NCBI GenBank assembly: GCA_905221145.1
Contig: CAJNCA010000006.1
Coordinates: forward strand, 1 to 64,000
DNA length: 64,000 nucleotides
Direction: 5' to 3'
Source of the DNA: a bacterium
Lineage (GTDB): Bacteria > Bacillota > Bacilli > Lactobacillales > Streptococcaceae
The notes under the pieces were generated by a model, which saw only the letters and a list, made by a program, of their open reading frames with translations, was not told the origin of the DNA and did not search any database. A program made the position numbers and the translations under genes. Position 1 is the first letter of the stretch. Each line of letters begins with the position of its first letter. Below, one piece after another: positions 5,986 through 14,870 of this stretch.

Positions 5986-7433
5986 GTTTTGTCCTCCAAA
6001 CTGTATACTTTATCCGTGAGTTCCTGCACGGCTTTCAGCAAGTACGGCACAAATTTTGAGTAGTTGATAGATAAGTAGCTTGTCTCATCATCTACCTCAA
6101 TCGCTTCTGGTACTACTTTCTGTACTTCCTGCGCGATAAGTCCAATCTCTTCATGCTTTTTATCCTTGATAAAGTCAAAAGAGACCAAGTCCAAAGCCTT
6201 GATTTTATCAAGTCCTTTTACTTTAGTCTCTTCGATATTTTCTTTAAGTCGCTTGTCTGAGCTTGAGGTAATACCTGCATATCCACGCCATTTTGCGGTA
6301 GTGATTTGATTCCACCAACAAACTGCGTTATTTCCGCCTGCGGGGTTGCTTCCGTCTCCGTGAATGTCTCCGTTACCTGTCCAAATGCCACCTGTTGTAT
6401 TAATTTTTGAATAAAAAGTCACTGTAGCTGTATTGGAAAAGTCTACGGTGTCGTAAAAACTCACGTCATTAAAGCAGTACATTTTGCCTTGCGTCGTCAC
6501 GAACCACGCGTCTGGCCCGTGATGATGCCAGCTGTCTCCCCAGTTTGCCCAAAATGCGGTGCGGTTCTCACCAAAATCACCGCCATTTCCCATGCCTACC
6601 GTGAATTTGTTGATACCTGAGATCCAGCGTCCGTTTCCGTTTGGATAGCGTCCGATGGTGAAACCTCCAATTTCACCTTGATAAGCCTGTAGGAATGTAG
6701 AGCTAGATACGATTGATTCAATTTTAGTCGCAAAAATTTCCTTGGAAGCAATCTTATCCGCAAGGATATCCCTTGCTACAATTTTATTGATAAGCGCGTC
6801 GCTGATTTCAATCTTGTCAGCCGTGATAGCGCCTGAGCTGATATGCTCTGCACGGATTGAGCCTGCCGCCATTTTCCTTGCGGTTACCGCACCATCTACT
6901 AGCATGTCCGACTGTACGCGAACATGTGGCGCAATGATATCTACACCTCTTGGGCTTGTTGATATGGTTGTGGCTAACTGCTCACCTGTCAAAGTAGTAG
7001 ATCCGATAGTAACGCCTTCTGGTGTCACTTGTACTCGTGCACTGTTTGCAGCGTTACGCACTTCCTGCCTGATTTCACTAGCGGTCTGAGCGATAGCACT
7101 CTTTACGTCTTTATCAAAAAACTGGGTTAGCGCTCCTTGGTTGTTCTGCTGAATTTTACCCCAAAGAGTGCTGTTAGGGTCTCGTAGCTCCAATTCAATT
7201 GAACGCATATCCTTGAAGATACCTGCAAGCGCACGCTGTGTTACTGTCGGCTCTACAAAGCTTGTAGGAAAATCCCCTTGCTCAAGCTGGATATCCGTAA
7301 GCACTGTATCTCCTACGCACCCCATATGATGAAGTTTTAGTAGTTCGTTTGCTGTCCTAGGCTGAAAAACCTTGTAATATCTGCCATTATGCTCAAGCGC
7401 TGGCGAACGCACGTTTTGAATGGTAATATCCAT
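5982..7433 (-). CDS. Tail fibre with C-terminal peptidase S74 (intramolecular chaperone) domain
   Basis: 483 aa. The N-terminal region is helical (FFDKDVKSAIAQTASEIRQE), then repetitive linkers (VDGAVTARKMAAGSIRAEHI) and a Gly/Trp-rich beta region. It ends in an S74 domain from about residue 395 (TSSSDKRLKENIEETKVKGL, IGLIAQEVQKVVPEAI). S74 domains fold trimeric fibres and then cut themselves off at the Ser of the SSSDKRLKENI motif, which is intact here. The mature fibre is thus expected to lose about 90 residues. Confidence 0.85.
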   Translation of the reverse strand: MDITIQNVRSPALEHNGRYYKVFQPRTANELLKLHHMGCVGDTVLTDIQLEQGDFPTSFVEPTVTQRALAGIFKDMRSIELELRDPNSTLWGKIQQNNQGALTQFFDKDVKSAIAQTASEIRQEVRNAANSARVQVTPEGVTIGSTTLTGEQLATTISTSPRGVDIIAPHVRVQSDMLVDGAVTARKMAAGSIRAEHISSGAITADKIEISDALINKIVARDILADKIASKEIFATKIESIVSSSTFLQAYQGEIGGFTIGRYPNGNGRWISGINKFTVGMGNGGDFGENRTAFWANWGDSWHHHGPDAWFVTTQGKMYCFNDVSFYDTVDFSNTATVTFYSKINTTGGIWTGNGDIHGDGSNPAGGNNAVCWWNQITTAKWRGYAGITSSSDKRLKENIEETKVKGLDKIKALDLVSFDFIKDKKHEEIGLIAQEVQKVVPEAIEVDDETSYLSINYSKFVPYLLKAVQELTDKVYSLEDKT

Positions 7434-7449
7434 GTCTTATCTATCCTTT

Positions 7450-7824
7450 CTATTCAATTTCATTCCCTAGAATTTGAATCCATGTATTGTCATAATACCC
7501 CTCTGGGAGCGCCTGTTTCACTATATGTAAATCAACTTCGTTGTTGAAACCGACTATAAGCTTGTCTTTTAACTCCAAAGTGTTGTAATAGCGAATTTTG
7601 CCCCTTCCGACTAGATAGAACCATCTCCCATTTTTGATATTTAGATTCGCAGGAATGCCTCCGTAATTGGTCAGATGAACTTCTAAACCTACATATCTCA
7701 CGCTCATGGCACCCTTTAGATCTGCTAAAATCGGATATTGAACTGGTCTTTCCCATACTAGCTTATCGCCAATATAACGCCACTTTATGCTTGCACCACC
7801 AACAAAAATTCTATGTCTATCCAT
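7450..7824 (-). CDS. Hypothetical tail-region protein
   Basis: 124 aa, beta-rich by composition (VRYVGLEVHLTNYGGIPANL, NGRWFYLVGRGKIRYYN). It lies between the collagen-like protein and the S74 fibre and is read in the same operon (9-bp gap). I do not recognise the family. A fibre-tip or sheath domain would fit the location; nothing more can be said. Confidence 0.55.
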   Translation of the reverse strand: MDRHRIFVGGASIKWRYIGDKLVWERPVQYPILADLKGAMSVRYVGLEVHLTNYGGIPANLNIKNGRWFYLVGRGKIRYYNTLELKDKLIVGFNNEVDLHIVKQALPEGYYDNTWIQILGNEIE

Positions 7825-7833
7825 AGCAACCTC

Positions 7834-8661
7834 CTACGTGTATACGTCGTAGATAGTGTTGCTATCCTTGTTAGAGATAGCGTCATACTGAGCTTTTGAA
7901 CCGCGCCAATATTTGAGCGCTTGTCCAGTGTTTTGGTCAAGTATTGTATTCCCTGGCGCACCGTCTCGCCCTCTTAGTCCGTCAGCTCCCCTAGGCCCTG
8001 CGGGTCCCGCTGGGCCTGTTGGTCCTTGAGGCCCTTGATAGCCTCTGAGCCTATTCTTTTGGGTTTCCGTCAAAGAGTCAAAGTTAAAGACTGGCCTTGC
8101 TTCAAGTGCTGTGATACGGCGCTTAACGTCTGTGTCATTATAAGAAATCACAAATGTTCTCTTACCGATTTTTTGAACAGTAATATTAGTACCGCTAACA
8201 GCCGTTACCTTCCAAAATTCATAATCTACAGTACTGTCATTCGTCCAAAGGTCTTCAACAATATCCCCTACCTTGATACCGTCTGGGTTCATGAGATCGG
8301 TTGTTTTTATTGTTGCGACTGAGCCAACATTTGCACCATAGATATCCTTATTCGCGATACGGTATACTGGCGTTTCAGACTTTTTGGCATACTCTGATAA
8401 AGCACGTTCAGCCGCTGAGCCTTCAAACCGCACAACACCATCCGCTCCTTTCGGCCCTGCGGGTCCTGTTTCTCCACGGTCTCCTTTCGGCCCTGTTAGG
8501 TACTGCAAGGCGGAAAATCTGTCACGGCCATTTCCAACCTTAACTTTACCCGTATCGCTTTCTACTCCTAACTCTCCATCAAGCAAGACTAAAGGGCTAC
8601 TTGCCCACGCGCTGGCTGTCATGCGCTTATGCTGTACCCGTACTGGGATTGTTTCTGTCAT
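7834..8661 (-). CDS. Collagen-like tail protein with HylP-type N terminus
   Basis: 275 aa. The N terminus (PVRVQHKRMTASAWA, LLDGELGVESDTGKVKVGNG) resembles the head of streptococcal phage hyaluronidase/fibre proteins. Two Gly-X-Y blocks follow: GPKGDRGETGPAGPKGADG at about residues 57-75, and a second at about residues 207-236 (GPQGPTGPAGPAGPRGADG). Between them lie SEYAKKSETP and a small beta domain. Collagen-like triplets give trimeric, rod-like spacers. No hyaluronidase catalytic region is visible, so this is a structural fibre. It overlaps the upstream gene by 4 bp. Confidence 0.85.
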   Translation of the reverse strand: MTETIPVRVQHKRMTASAWASSPLVLLDGELGVESDTGKVKVGNGRDRFSALQYLTGPKGDRGETGPAGPKGADGVVRFEGSAAERALSEYAKKSETPVYRIANKDIYGANVGSVATIKTTDLMNPDGIKVGDIVEDLWTNDSTVDYEFWKVTAVSGTNITVQKIGKRTFVISYNDTDVKRRITALEARPVFNFDSLTETQKNRLRGYQGPQGPTGPAGPAGPRGADGLRGRDGAPGNTILDQNTGQALKYWRGSKAQYDAISNKDSNTIYDVYT

Positions 8662-10472
8662 GTTCTTCCTCCGTCAAAAATTAGATCTGGATTGTCGCTC
8701 CAACTAGCGCTGTATGTAGCATTCTGAGCGTCTGCCACGCTTTTGTATGTAAGCGGTACTCTAAACTCAGTAGACGTATCATTTACAAGCACGCGCGTAG
8801 CTGTCGGTAGATACCAATCACTTGAGTAAGTCAATGAATACCACCCATGGTATACTGCCAAAACTTTTGTTTGTCTTGCACTCACGGATTGCGTAGCTCT
8901 AGGCATTACCGTATTGTCTGGCGCAAGCGCAACGCTACCATTCCCATATATTGTGCTTTTGTCAAAAGTGATAGTGATATCATTTTTCCCATACGGATTA
9001 CATAGTGCTGACCAACTGATAACGTAGGTCTTTCCGACTTCAAAGCCGTCACCGTTATGCCCAACTTCCACAAAGTCCGTACCATACGTAATCTTTTTAG
9101 CTGTTCCACCGTTAAGCCTGTTTTTGTTGTAGTAAGTGCTGTTGTTACCACCGATTAAGTTCGCATTGATACGTGCCGTCTCACTGACTTGCTCAAGTTT
9201 CTTACTGAGTTCTGCTATAGAGTCTTCGCCACTCATCAGCTCTTTCCGAATTTTTTTTACAAGCTCTGGGCGTTCCTTTTCCATTTCTTCATGGATTTTC
9301 GCACCCATTTCTTCGGCTTTTTTCTTAGTTACTTCTATAGCGTCATCAATCTCTTTTTTACGCTTCTTAAACTCTGCGTCAAAAGCCGCGTCTGCCGCTT
9401 CTATCTGCGCTTGTAGTTTAGCTTCAAAAGTGTCGTTCTGTTTAATCTGCTTGGTAATCGTACCTTCATAAGAGTATTGCGTATCATTTCCTGCTTTACT
9501 ATCTGCACTGATACGCCCTCTTAAACCGCCTTTAAACAAAAAGCTCTGGCTTAGTACGGGTACTTTAAAGGTCTCATTCTTGTTTGTCCGAATAGTTACC
9601 CACTGCCCAACTTCAAGTAGTAAATGCCCTTGATAGTTCAGATTGTACGGATAGTAAGTAATATCTTTTAACTTGTAGTACAAATCATCCAAAGCTGGCT
9701 GAGTCATGAAGAGATTATCAAGCTCTAAAGACCTTCCCGTCCGCATACCTACGGTAAGAGACTTCTTATCCGCCTTACAAGTGATACCTGCTATCTGATA
9801 CTTAATCTCACTCTTAGTCAATCCATGCAAAAAGTAGCTATCCGCTGTAATCGTGATATTAGACTCTACTAAATCACGGATTTCCATTTTGCCTTCACGA
9901 TTGAAGAAGCAAGACATACCGATCATCTGCGTCATAGAACTCAAAACGTCCCGAAAAGATAGCTTTTTGCCTTCTGGCATTCTCTCTACATGGTAGCGCA
10001 TGGCACTGATACCAAAGTAATCATTGGCTAGCTCAATGCCTGTCTTCAAGCAAATTTCCTGAATAACTTCACGCACCTCTGCTGGATAAGTTAGGTTTGT
10101 TACGTACTCACGATTAAGCTTAAACATACCGTCCATAAGCTCAAGTGTTGTCGTATTGCGGTTACGGTCAATCTCAATATCATTTACAAAAAACTCACCC
10201 ATCTTGACCCACTGGTATGTATTCCCAACCAGTAGACCAATTTCGGGGTGAATTTTATCCAACTTATTAAAGGTTGTAATGATACTTGTAAAGGTAATCT
10301 TACCGCTACCTGCACACGTTCCGCCTGGCTTGAATGTATCGCCTTTAATGTAGCCATACTCAAAGCTAGCTTCCTTGATATCATTCGGGCCATAGCGTTC
10401 CATTCTGATTGATAGCTTCCGCTCTTTTGCAAGCATAGCCTGCTCAAACTGTCTTCTGGTCAAAGCGTCCAT
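8658..10472 (-). CDS. Tail-associated (Tal-like) minor structural protein
   Basis: 604 aa. The N-terminal ~370 residues resemble the gp27-like hub of siphophage tail tips (AMLAKERKLSIRMERYGPND; GEFFVNDIEIDRNRNTTTLE). A long coiled coil follows (about 365-435, FEAKLQAQIEAADAAFDAEF), then a beta-rich domain. The gene comes after the tape measure and distal-tail genes, the usual place of the tail hub. The C-terminal domain may bind carbohydrate; no lytic motif was seen. It is the likely equivalent of the PblB-type antireceptor region of S. mitis phage SM1, although far shorter. Confidence 0.75.
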   Translation of the reverse strand: MDALTRRQFEQAMLAKERKLSIRMERYGPNDIKEASFEYGYIKGDTFKPGGTCAGSGKITFTSIITTFNKLDKIHPEIGLLVGNTYQWVKMGEFFVNDIEIDRNRNTTTLELMDGMFKLNREYVTNLTYPAEVREVIQEICLKTGIELANDYFGISAMRYHVERMPEGKKLSFRDVLSSMTQMIGMSCFFNREGKMEIRDLVESNITITADSYFLHGLTKSEIKYQIAGITCKADKKSLTVGMRTGRSLELDNLFMTQPALDDLYYKLKDITYYPYNLNYQGHLLLEVGQWVTIRTNKNETFKVPVLSQSFLFKGGLRGRISADSKAGNDTQYSYEGTITKQIKQNDTFEAKLQAQIEAADAAFDAEFKKRKKEIDDAIEVTKKKAEEMGAKIHEEMEKERPELVKKIRKELMSGEDSIAELSKKLEQVSETARINANLIGGNNSTYYNKNRLNGGTAKKITYGTDFVEVGHNGDGFEVGKTYVISWSALCNPYGKNDITITFDKSTIYGNGSVALAPDNTVMPRATQSVSARQTKVLAVYHGWYSLTYSSDWYLPTATRVLVNDTSTEFRVPLTYKSVADAQNATYSASWSDNPDLIFDGGRT

Positions 10473-10477
10473 ATTCT

Positions 10478-10828
10478 TTACCTCTCAATCAAGTTAAATT
10501 TAGCGCCTGACCATGGCTTAAACTTGTCCGTAAACGTATACCTAGGTGCTGTCCTATCGCCTACGTAAAAAGTTCCCGTAGATGGCCCATTTATAGGGTC
10601 TGGATATGATACCTCAAAAAAGAGGGAAGAGACGGAATTTAATAATTGTGCCATCTCTTCTTGGGTCATTGCACCCCATTCACAACTGAGCTTACGCTTA
10701 ACTGTGATACGGTCACGCACCATTTCCCCATTGGCATTACGCCCCGTCTCTCCATCAATATCTTGTATTCCTACTTCAAAAGATTTAGGGGGCTTTACTG
10801 CAACCCCATTGATTCTTAGTACTGCCAT
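10478..10828 (-). CDS. Distal-tail-type small tail protein
   Basis: 116 aa (LRINGVAVKPPKSFEVGIQD ... RDRITVKRKLSCEWGAMTQE). It sits between the tape measure and the tail hub, where the distal tail protein is expected, but it is shorter than classical Dit. I recall similar proteins annotated as DUF6711. Beta-rich, no enzymatic motif. Five bp separates it from the hub gene. Confidence 0.65.
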   Translation of the reverse strand: MAVLRINGVAVKPPKSFEVGIQDIDGETGRNANGEMVRDRITVKRKLSCEWGAMTQEEMAQLLNSVSSLFFEVSYPDPINGPSTGTFYVGDRTAPRYTFTDKFKPWSGAKFNLIER

Positions 10829-10843
10829 ATTTCCCCCTTACTT

Positions 10844-13800
10844 CTAAATCTTGAGCAAGGTTTGCCCTGCTCGTTCCTGCTCCTTGTTAATTTCTTCGAT
10901 TGCTACACGTCCAAACTCATGCCCTCCAATTTGGATAACGATATCCCCTGAAGGCATTGAGTAGCCACCGCCTGAAACGCCTGCTGGCATTCTGTCCGCT
11001 ACCTTTTGGGCAAGCGTAGTAATCCAACCTGTGTTACGTTCAAGAGGCATAACCGCTTCCTGACCTGCTTCACCGACCCCGATAATGCTTGGAGAGTCAA
11101 AGACCCCACCTTTTGCATACCATGATAGGCCAAAGCTTGGTACTTGAGGCGGATTCAAACTAAAGTGACCTGATACACTGATTCTAGGGAGCTTGAGCTC
11201 TGGCAAGTGCCAATCAAAGTTAAAGATTTCTTTCAGCTTGTCAACCCCTGTCTGTACAGCGGATTTAGCATTTTCCATCGCATCATTAAACAGATTTTTA
11301 AACCAGTTTGGGATTTCCTTTAAGGCGTTTTGTATGTCAGTCCAGCGTTCACTGAACCATGAGCCAATATCCTTGAAGTGGCTTTCAGTATTTTCTCTTG
11401 CGCTCTGGAACTTCTCACCAAACCATGTATTGGCTTCCTGCATGTTGCTCTTAATGTCTGACCAACGCTCACCGAACCATGACCCAACTTTTTCAAAAGC
11501 TGAATTGATATTGTCTCTTCCTTCTTGGAACTTGTTGCCTAGCCATGTACCAACCTCTGAGAGGTTACTTTTCACGTCGTCCCAACGCTCACCAAACCAC
11601 TTGCCTAAATCTTTAAACACGTTGTTGATTCCGTCCCAACCCTCTTGGAACTTGTCGCCAAACCACGTGCCAACTTCTGATAAGGTGCTGGTTACGTCGT
11701 CCCAACGCTCACCAAACCATTTACCTAGGTCGTTAAAGATATTAGCGATACCGTCCCAACCTTCTTGGAATTTCTCACTAAACCATGTACCAACTTCTGC
11801 AAGCGCACCAGTTAAGTCATTCCAACGTTCACCGAACCATGCACCGATACCACCAAAGATACCTACAATGCCATCCCACGCTTCTTGGAATTTCTCACCA
11901 AACCACGCGCCAACGCCACCAAAGATACCTACGATTGCATCCCATAGGGTCTTAAAGATTGCCACGGCTTCATCCCATAGAAGCTTCAATGCCCCTATAG
12001 CAAGATCATAAATCCCTTTAAAGACAGCAACCACGATATCTTTTAAGCCTTCAAAAATAGTCTTGAAGCCTTCCTTGATTTTAGAGCCGTCTCCTTTCAA
12101 AAGACCTGTGATAACATCAAACACTCCTTTAAGAATGTCTGCAATTCCACCGATTACGTCTGATATGGTATCGAAAAGCGTAGTCCAAACGCCCATGATA
12201 TATTCAAGCACTGGTGCAAGAATACCCATTATGTGTTCAACGATAAAGGTTATCGTAGGCCCGAAAACTTCGTTTAAAGCTTTAGAAAAATCAGAAAAAC
12301 TTCCGATAAGTTTAAAGATTTTCTTCAAGGCGGGCGCGATGTGTTCTTTAAACGTAGAAGCAATTGCCTTACCAATTTTTTCCAAAACTGGCTGGATATG
12401 ATTGTTCCAACCTCTCACAAAAGCACCAACTGTATCAGACATTAATGATGAACTAGATTCAAGCAATGGCTTAACGTGTTCATCGTATACCTGATTAACA
12501 GTCTCAAACATCTCTTTTGTAGTGCTTGCTATAGCTTCTGCTACTGGCTCTAAATCTTTAAAGAGACCTGTAAGCAATTCTGTTATGCCTGCTTGATTTT
12601 CGGTGATTGTCTCTTCAATCGCACCGATGTAATCTCTTATATATTTAGCGGTGATTTCTTTAACGCTCATAAAGGCGTATGTAAAGGCGGTGATTAATCC
12701 TGCGCCCATGTTTGTTGCGGGTTCGCTTGTGATTGAGTCGTAGAAGATTTGTCCAATGCTCTGAGCAATGTTCCCTACGCTTTCAGCAATTTCCCCACCG
12801 ATATCAAACATACGGATAAGCCATGCTTTGATATCTAATTTTGTTTCATTAAGTGATTTATTCAGACTTTCAGCGATAAAGACTGCGATACCCATGATTA
12901 CGTTAGCGATAGCGCCTGTTGTTTGTCCTAAAGCAAAAGCTAGCTTTTCCCCGAACCTTGCGGCCGCTGCTAATACCGTACCGTCTTCAAAAATGTCTTT
13001 AATGGATTGCCATATCCCTTTCAACGCATTTTTAAGCCTTTCAATACTATCCCATCTAAAGGATAGAGAAAACCCTTTTCCGAATAGGTCTGCAAGCTTC
13101 TTAAAGTAGTCAAACAACCCTTTAAGCTTGTCTCCTAGCCCGTCAAAAATGCTCTTGAATTGGTTATCCATATCGGTCAAGGCAACTTCTGGTAGGATAT
13201 CTTTAAAGGGGCCACCGCCACCTTTTCCTTTTCCACCCTTACCGCCTTTGCCTCCGCCTCCACCGCCTCCGCCTGAGCCACCACCTCCGTCACCGTCGTC
13301 TTTTGGTTTTTGTAAGATATTAATCTCATCAAATCCCATAAGACCTAGCAACTCTTTAGCGGCCTTCTTAGCGTTCTTGGCTGAGTCTCCTAGGTTATCA
13401 GCAAGTCCCCCTGCTGAGTCTCCTGCGTCACCGATTGCGTCTCCTAAATCATCTGCACCGCCTGCCGCGTCTTGCATGGCGTTTCCGACATTACTGATTG
13501 CTCCTGCGGCTCCATCTTTTACCGTAGCCTTTTTGTTAAACATTAAAGCGATAAACTCTGCAAGTTTAGCTGTAACGTTCTTCAATACCATAGCAAAAGA
13601 GTTCAAAACAGGCATAATGGCATTGATAATCGGTAACATAGCATTCCCTAAATTCAATGCACTATCTTTCATCAGTGATTTAAATAGGCTGATACGCCCA
13701 TTTACTGAATTAGATAAGGTGTCGCCATACTTGGCTGTAGCCTGCTCTAAAATTGCCATAAGGCGGATTTGTTGCTGAGTCTGATAGTCCAACTGTTGCC

Positions 13801-14422
13801 AACTTTGCCCATTCGCAAAGCGTTTAAAAGCTTCAGTTGATTCAATCATGGCCACATTAACGTTGATCCCTAAATCTTCTATTGCTTCGGTGTTACCTAG
13901 TAACCCTGAGCGAATACGTTCCATAACGTCTGTAATGCTACGGCCTGACCCTTCGGCAACTACTGCTGAAGTCTGCAACATTTTAGCTGTATAAGCACTT
14001 AGCTTATCCGTATCTTTGATAAATCCTGAGAATAAGTTAGAGTAAACAGCACCATAGTTGGTTGCTTCACCTACCCCCATATTCATCGCATTTGCGTTAT
14101 CGCCAACCCATTTAAGGAATGATTGGGAACTTTCTCCCATTTGGCGTTTAATCTGGTTCATAGACGCTGACACTTCAAGAGCTGTCTGCGCTGAATACAT
14201 TCCAACGTCAAGTAATTTCTTACCAATGATTGCAAAACCTGCAAACTTGGCTAGCTTCCCAAAAGCGTTACCGATTAAGCTTGATTGGTCTCTTACTTTA
14301 GCAGTAGCGTTTCTTACTTGATCAGATGTTCCTTTGACTTGATTTTCTACGTCGCGCATTTTCTTTTTAAAAGGCGCTATCTCTGCGTCAATCATGACTT
14401 TTAATTCATCAAGCGTTGCCAT
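10844..14422 (-). CDS. Tail tape measure protein
   Basis: 1192 aa, the longest gene of the prophage. The N-terminal third matches phage tape measure proteins (APFKKKMRDVENQVKGTSDQ; MGVGEATNYGAVYSNLFSGF). A glycine-rich hinge (about residues 375-405) is followed by hydrophobic helices, a tandem W-F repeat (about residues 830-1030) and a C-terminal GEAGQEAVMPLE motif typical of the family. By position and size it corresponds to PblA of S. mitis phage SM1, which was reported as a platelet-binding factor; whether this one is displayed on cells is unknown. Length sets the tail length. Confidence 0.9.
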   Translation of the reverse strand: MATLDELKVMIDAEIAPFKKKMRDVENQVKGTSDQVRNATAKVRDQSSLIGNAFGKLAKFAGFAIIGKKLLDVGMYSAQTALEVSASMNQIKRQMGESSQSFLKWVGDNANAMNMGVGEATNYGAVYSNLFSGFIKDTDKLSAYTAKMLQTSAVVAEGSGRSITDVMERIRSGLLGNTEAIEDLGINVNVAMIESTEAFKRFANGQSWQQLDYQTQQQIRLMAILEQATAKYGDTLSNSVNGRISLFKSLMKDSALNLGNAMLPIINAIMPVLNSFAMVLKNVTAKLAEFIALMFNKKATVKDGAAGAISNVGNAMQDAAGGADDLGDAIGDAGDSAGGLADNLGDSAKNAKKAAKELLGLMGFDEINILQKPKDDGDGGGGSGGGGGGGGKGGKGGKGKGGGGPFKDILPEVALTDMDNQFKSIFDGLGDKLKGLFDYFKKLADLFGKGFSLSFRWDSIERLKNALKGIWQSIKDIFEDGTVLAAAARFGEKLAFALGQTTGAIANVIMGIAVFIAESLNKSLNETKLDIKAWLIRMFDIGGEIAESVGNIAQSIGQIFYDSITSEPATNMGAGLITAFTYAFMSVKEITAKYIRDYIGAIEETITENQAGITELLTGLFKDLEPVAEAIASTTKEMFETVNQVYDEHVKPLLESSSSLMSDTVGAFVRGWNNHIQPVLEKIGKAIASTFKEHIAPALKKIFKLIGSFSDFSKALNEVFGPTITFIVEHIMGILAPVLEYIMGVWTTLFDTISDVIGGIADILKGVFDVITGLLKGDGSKIKEGFKTIFEGLKDIVVAVFKGIYDLAIGALKLLWDEAVAIFKTLWDAIVGIFGGVGAWFGEKFQEAWDGIVGIFGGIGAWFGERWNDLTGALAEVGTWFSEKFQEGWDGIANIFNDLGKWFGERWDDVTSTLSEVGTWFGDKFQEGWDGINNVFKDLGKWFGERWDDVKSNLSEVGTWLGNKFQEGRDNINSAFEKVGSWFGERWSDIKSNMQEANTWFGEKFQSARENTESHFKDIGSWFSERWTDIQNALKEIPNWFKNLFNDAMENAKSAVQTGVDKLKEIFNFDWHLPELKLPRISVSGHFSLNPPQVPSFGLSWYAKGGVFDSPSIIGVGEAGQEAVMPLERNTGWITTLAQKVADRMPAGVSGGGYSMPSGDIVIQIGGHEFGRVAIEEINKEQERAGQTLLKI
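11330..11945 (-). repeat. Tandem repeat inside the tape measure gene, period about 120 bp
   Basis: About five units of 40 residues, each built of two half-units with Trp-Phe at the same place (VGTWFSEKFQEGWDGI, then LGKWFGERWDDVTSTLSE). DNA identity between units is high but not perfect, so unit gain or loss by slippage is plausible and would change tail length. Confidence 0.85.
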
Positions 14423-14870
14423 TTAATTCCTCCTTTCTCTTGCGGTTATGTCTTTCTGCAAACTCTCTCATACGCTCTTTGTGTAACAGTAGCGCGTGAT
14501 TTTGTTTTTGCTGTTCGATTGCGTTTTTTTCTTCTTCGAAAAGTTCAGGCGCATACTCCCAAAACTCTGCAACTTTCGCTTCTTTGGATAGTAGTAGTGA
14601 GATATGATTTACTATCATCTGTGATAGTCTATAATTTTCTACAATCTTATCTTTTTTAGCTTGTAGCTTGACACGGTTATGGCTTTCTATCATGTCCCGT
14701 ATCTCGCCTATCGTCAAATCCCAAAAATCAAGAGGCTTACCGCCAATGTCCAAAAACATAGGGTAAAGCCTCTCAATGATTTCTGCGACTGATAGAACTA
14801 CTCTACTACCGTCAAGGTGCTCTTGTTGGCTTTGGTTTTCTTCGCTTTCTTTTCGCGCGGTGTAAAACCC
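14409..14870 (-). CDS. Tail assembly chaperone, T part (made as G-T fusion by -1 frameshift)
   Basis: The -1 frame is open from 14870 to the stop at 14409 (153 codons plus stop). It begins just after an in-frame TGA (minus-strand 14876-14874) and right at the slippery heptamer in gene G. An internal ATG at 14759 has only a weak ribosome site (GAGAGG, 9 bp away), so expression as a fusion is more likely. The fusion would be 258 aa: 107 codons of G followed by 151 of T. In siphophages the G and GT products coat the tape measure during tail assembly. The C-terminal part is a charged helix (HALLLHKERMREFAERHNRK). Confidence 0.78.
   Translation of the reverse strand, partial: GFYTARKESEENQSQQEHLDGSRVVLSVAEIIERLYPMFLDIGGKPLDFWDLTIGEIRDMIESHNRVKLQAKKDKIVENYRLSQMIVNHISLLLSKEAKVAEFWEYAPELFEEEKNAIEQQKQNHALLLHKERMREFAERHNRKRKEELNGNA

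Noticed and set aside
11330..11945. Regular repeats that could suggest a CRISPR array
   Set aside because: Units of ~120 bp are continuous, translate in frame to a 40-residue protein repeat and have no unique spacers.
11193..12011. 272-aa plus-strand reading frame inside the tape measure gene
   Set aside because: It mirrors the tape measure repeats in antisense, has no ribosome site, and its Ser/Pro/His-rich composition is that of a shadow frame.
13128..13778. 216-aa proline-rich plus-strand frame
   Set aside because: The proline runs are simply the antisense of the glycine hinge of the tape measure gene.
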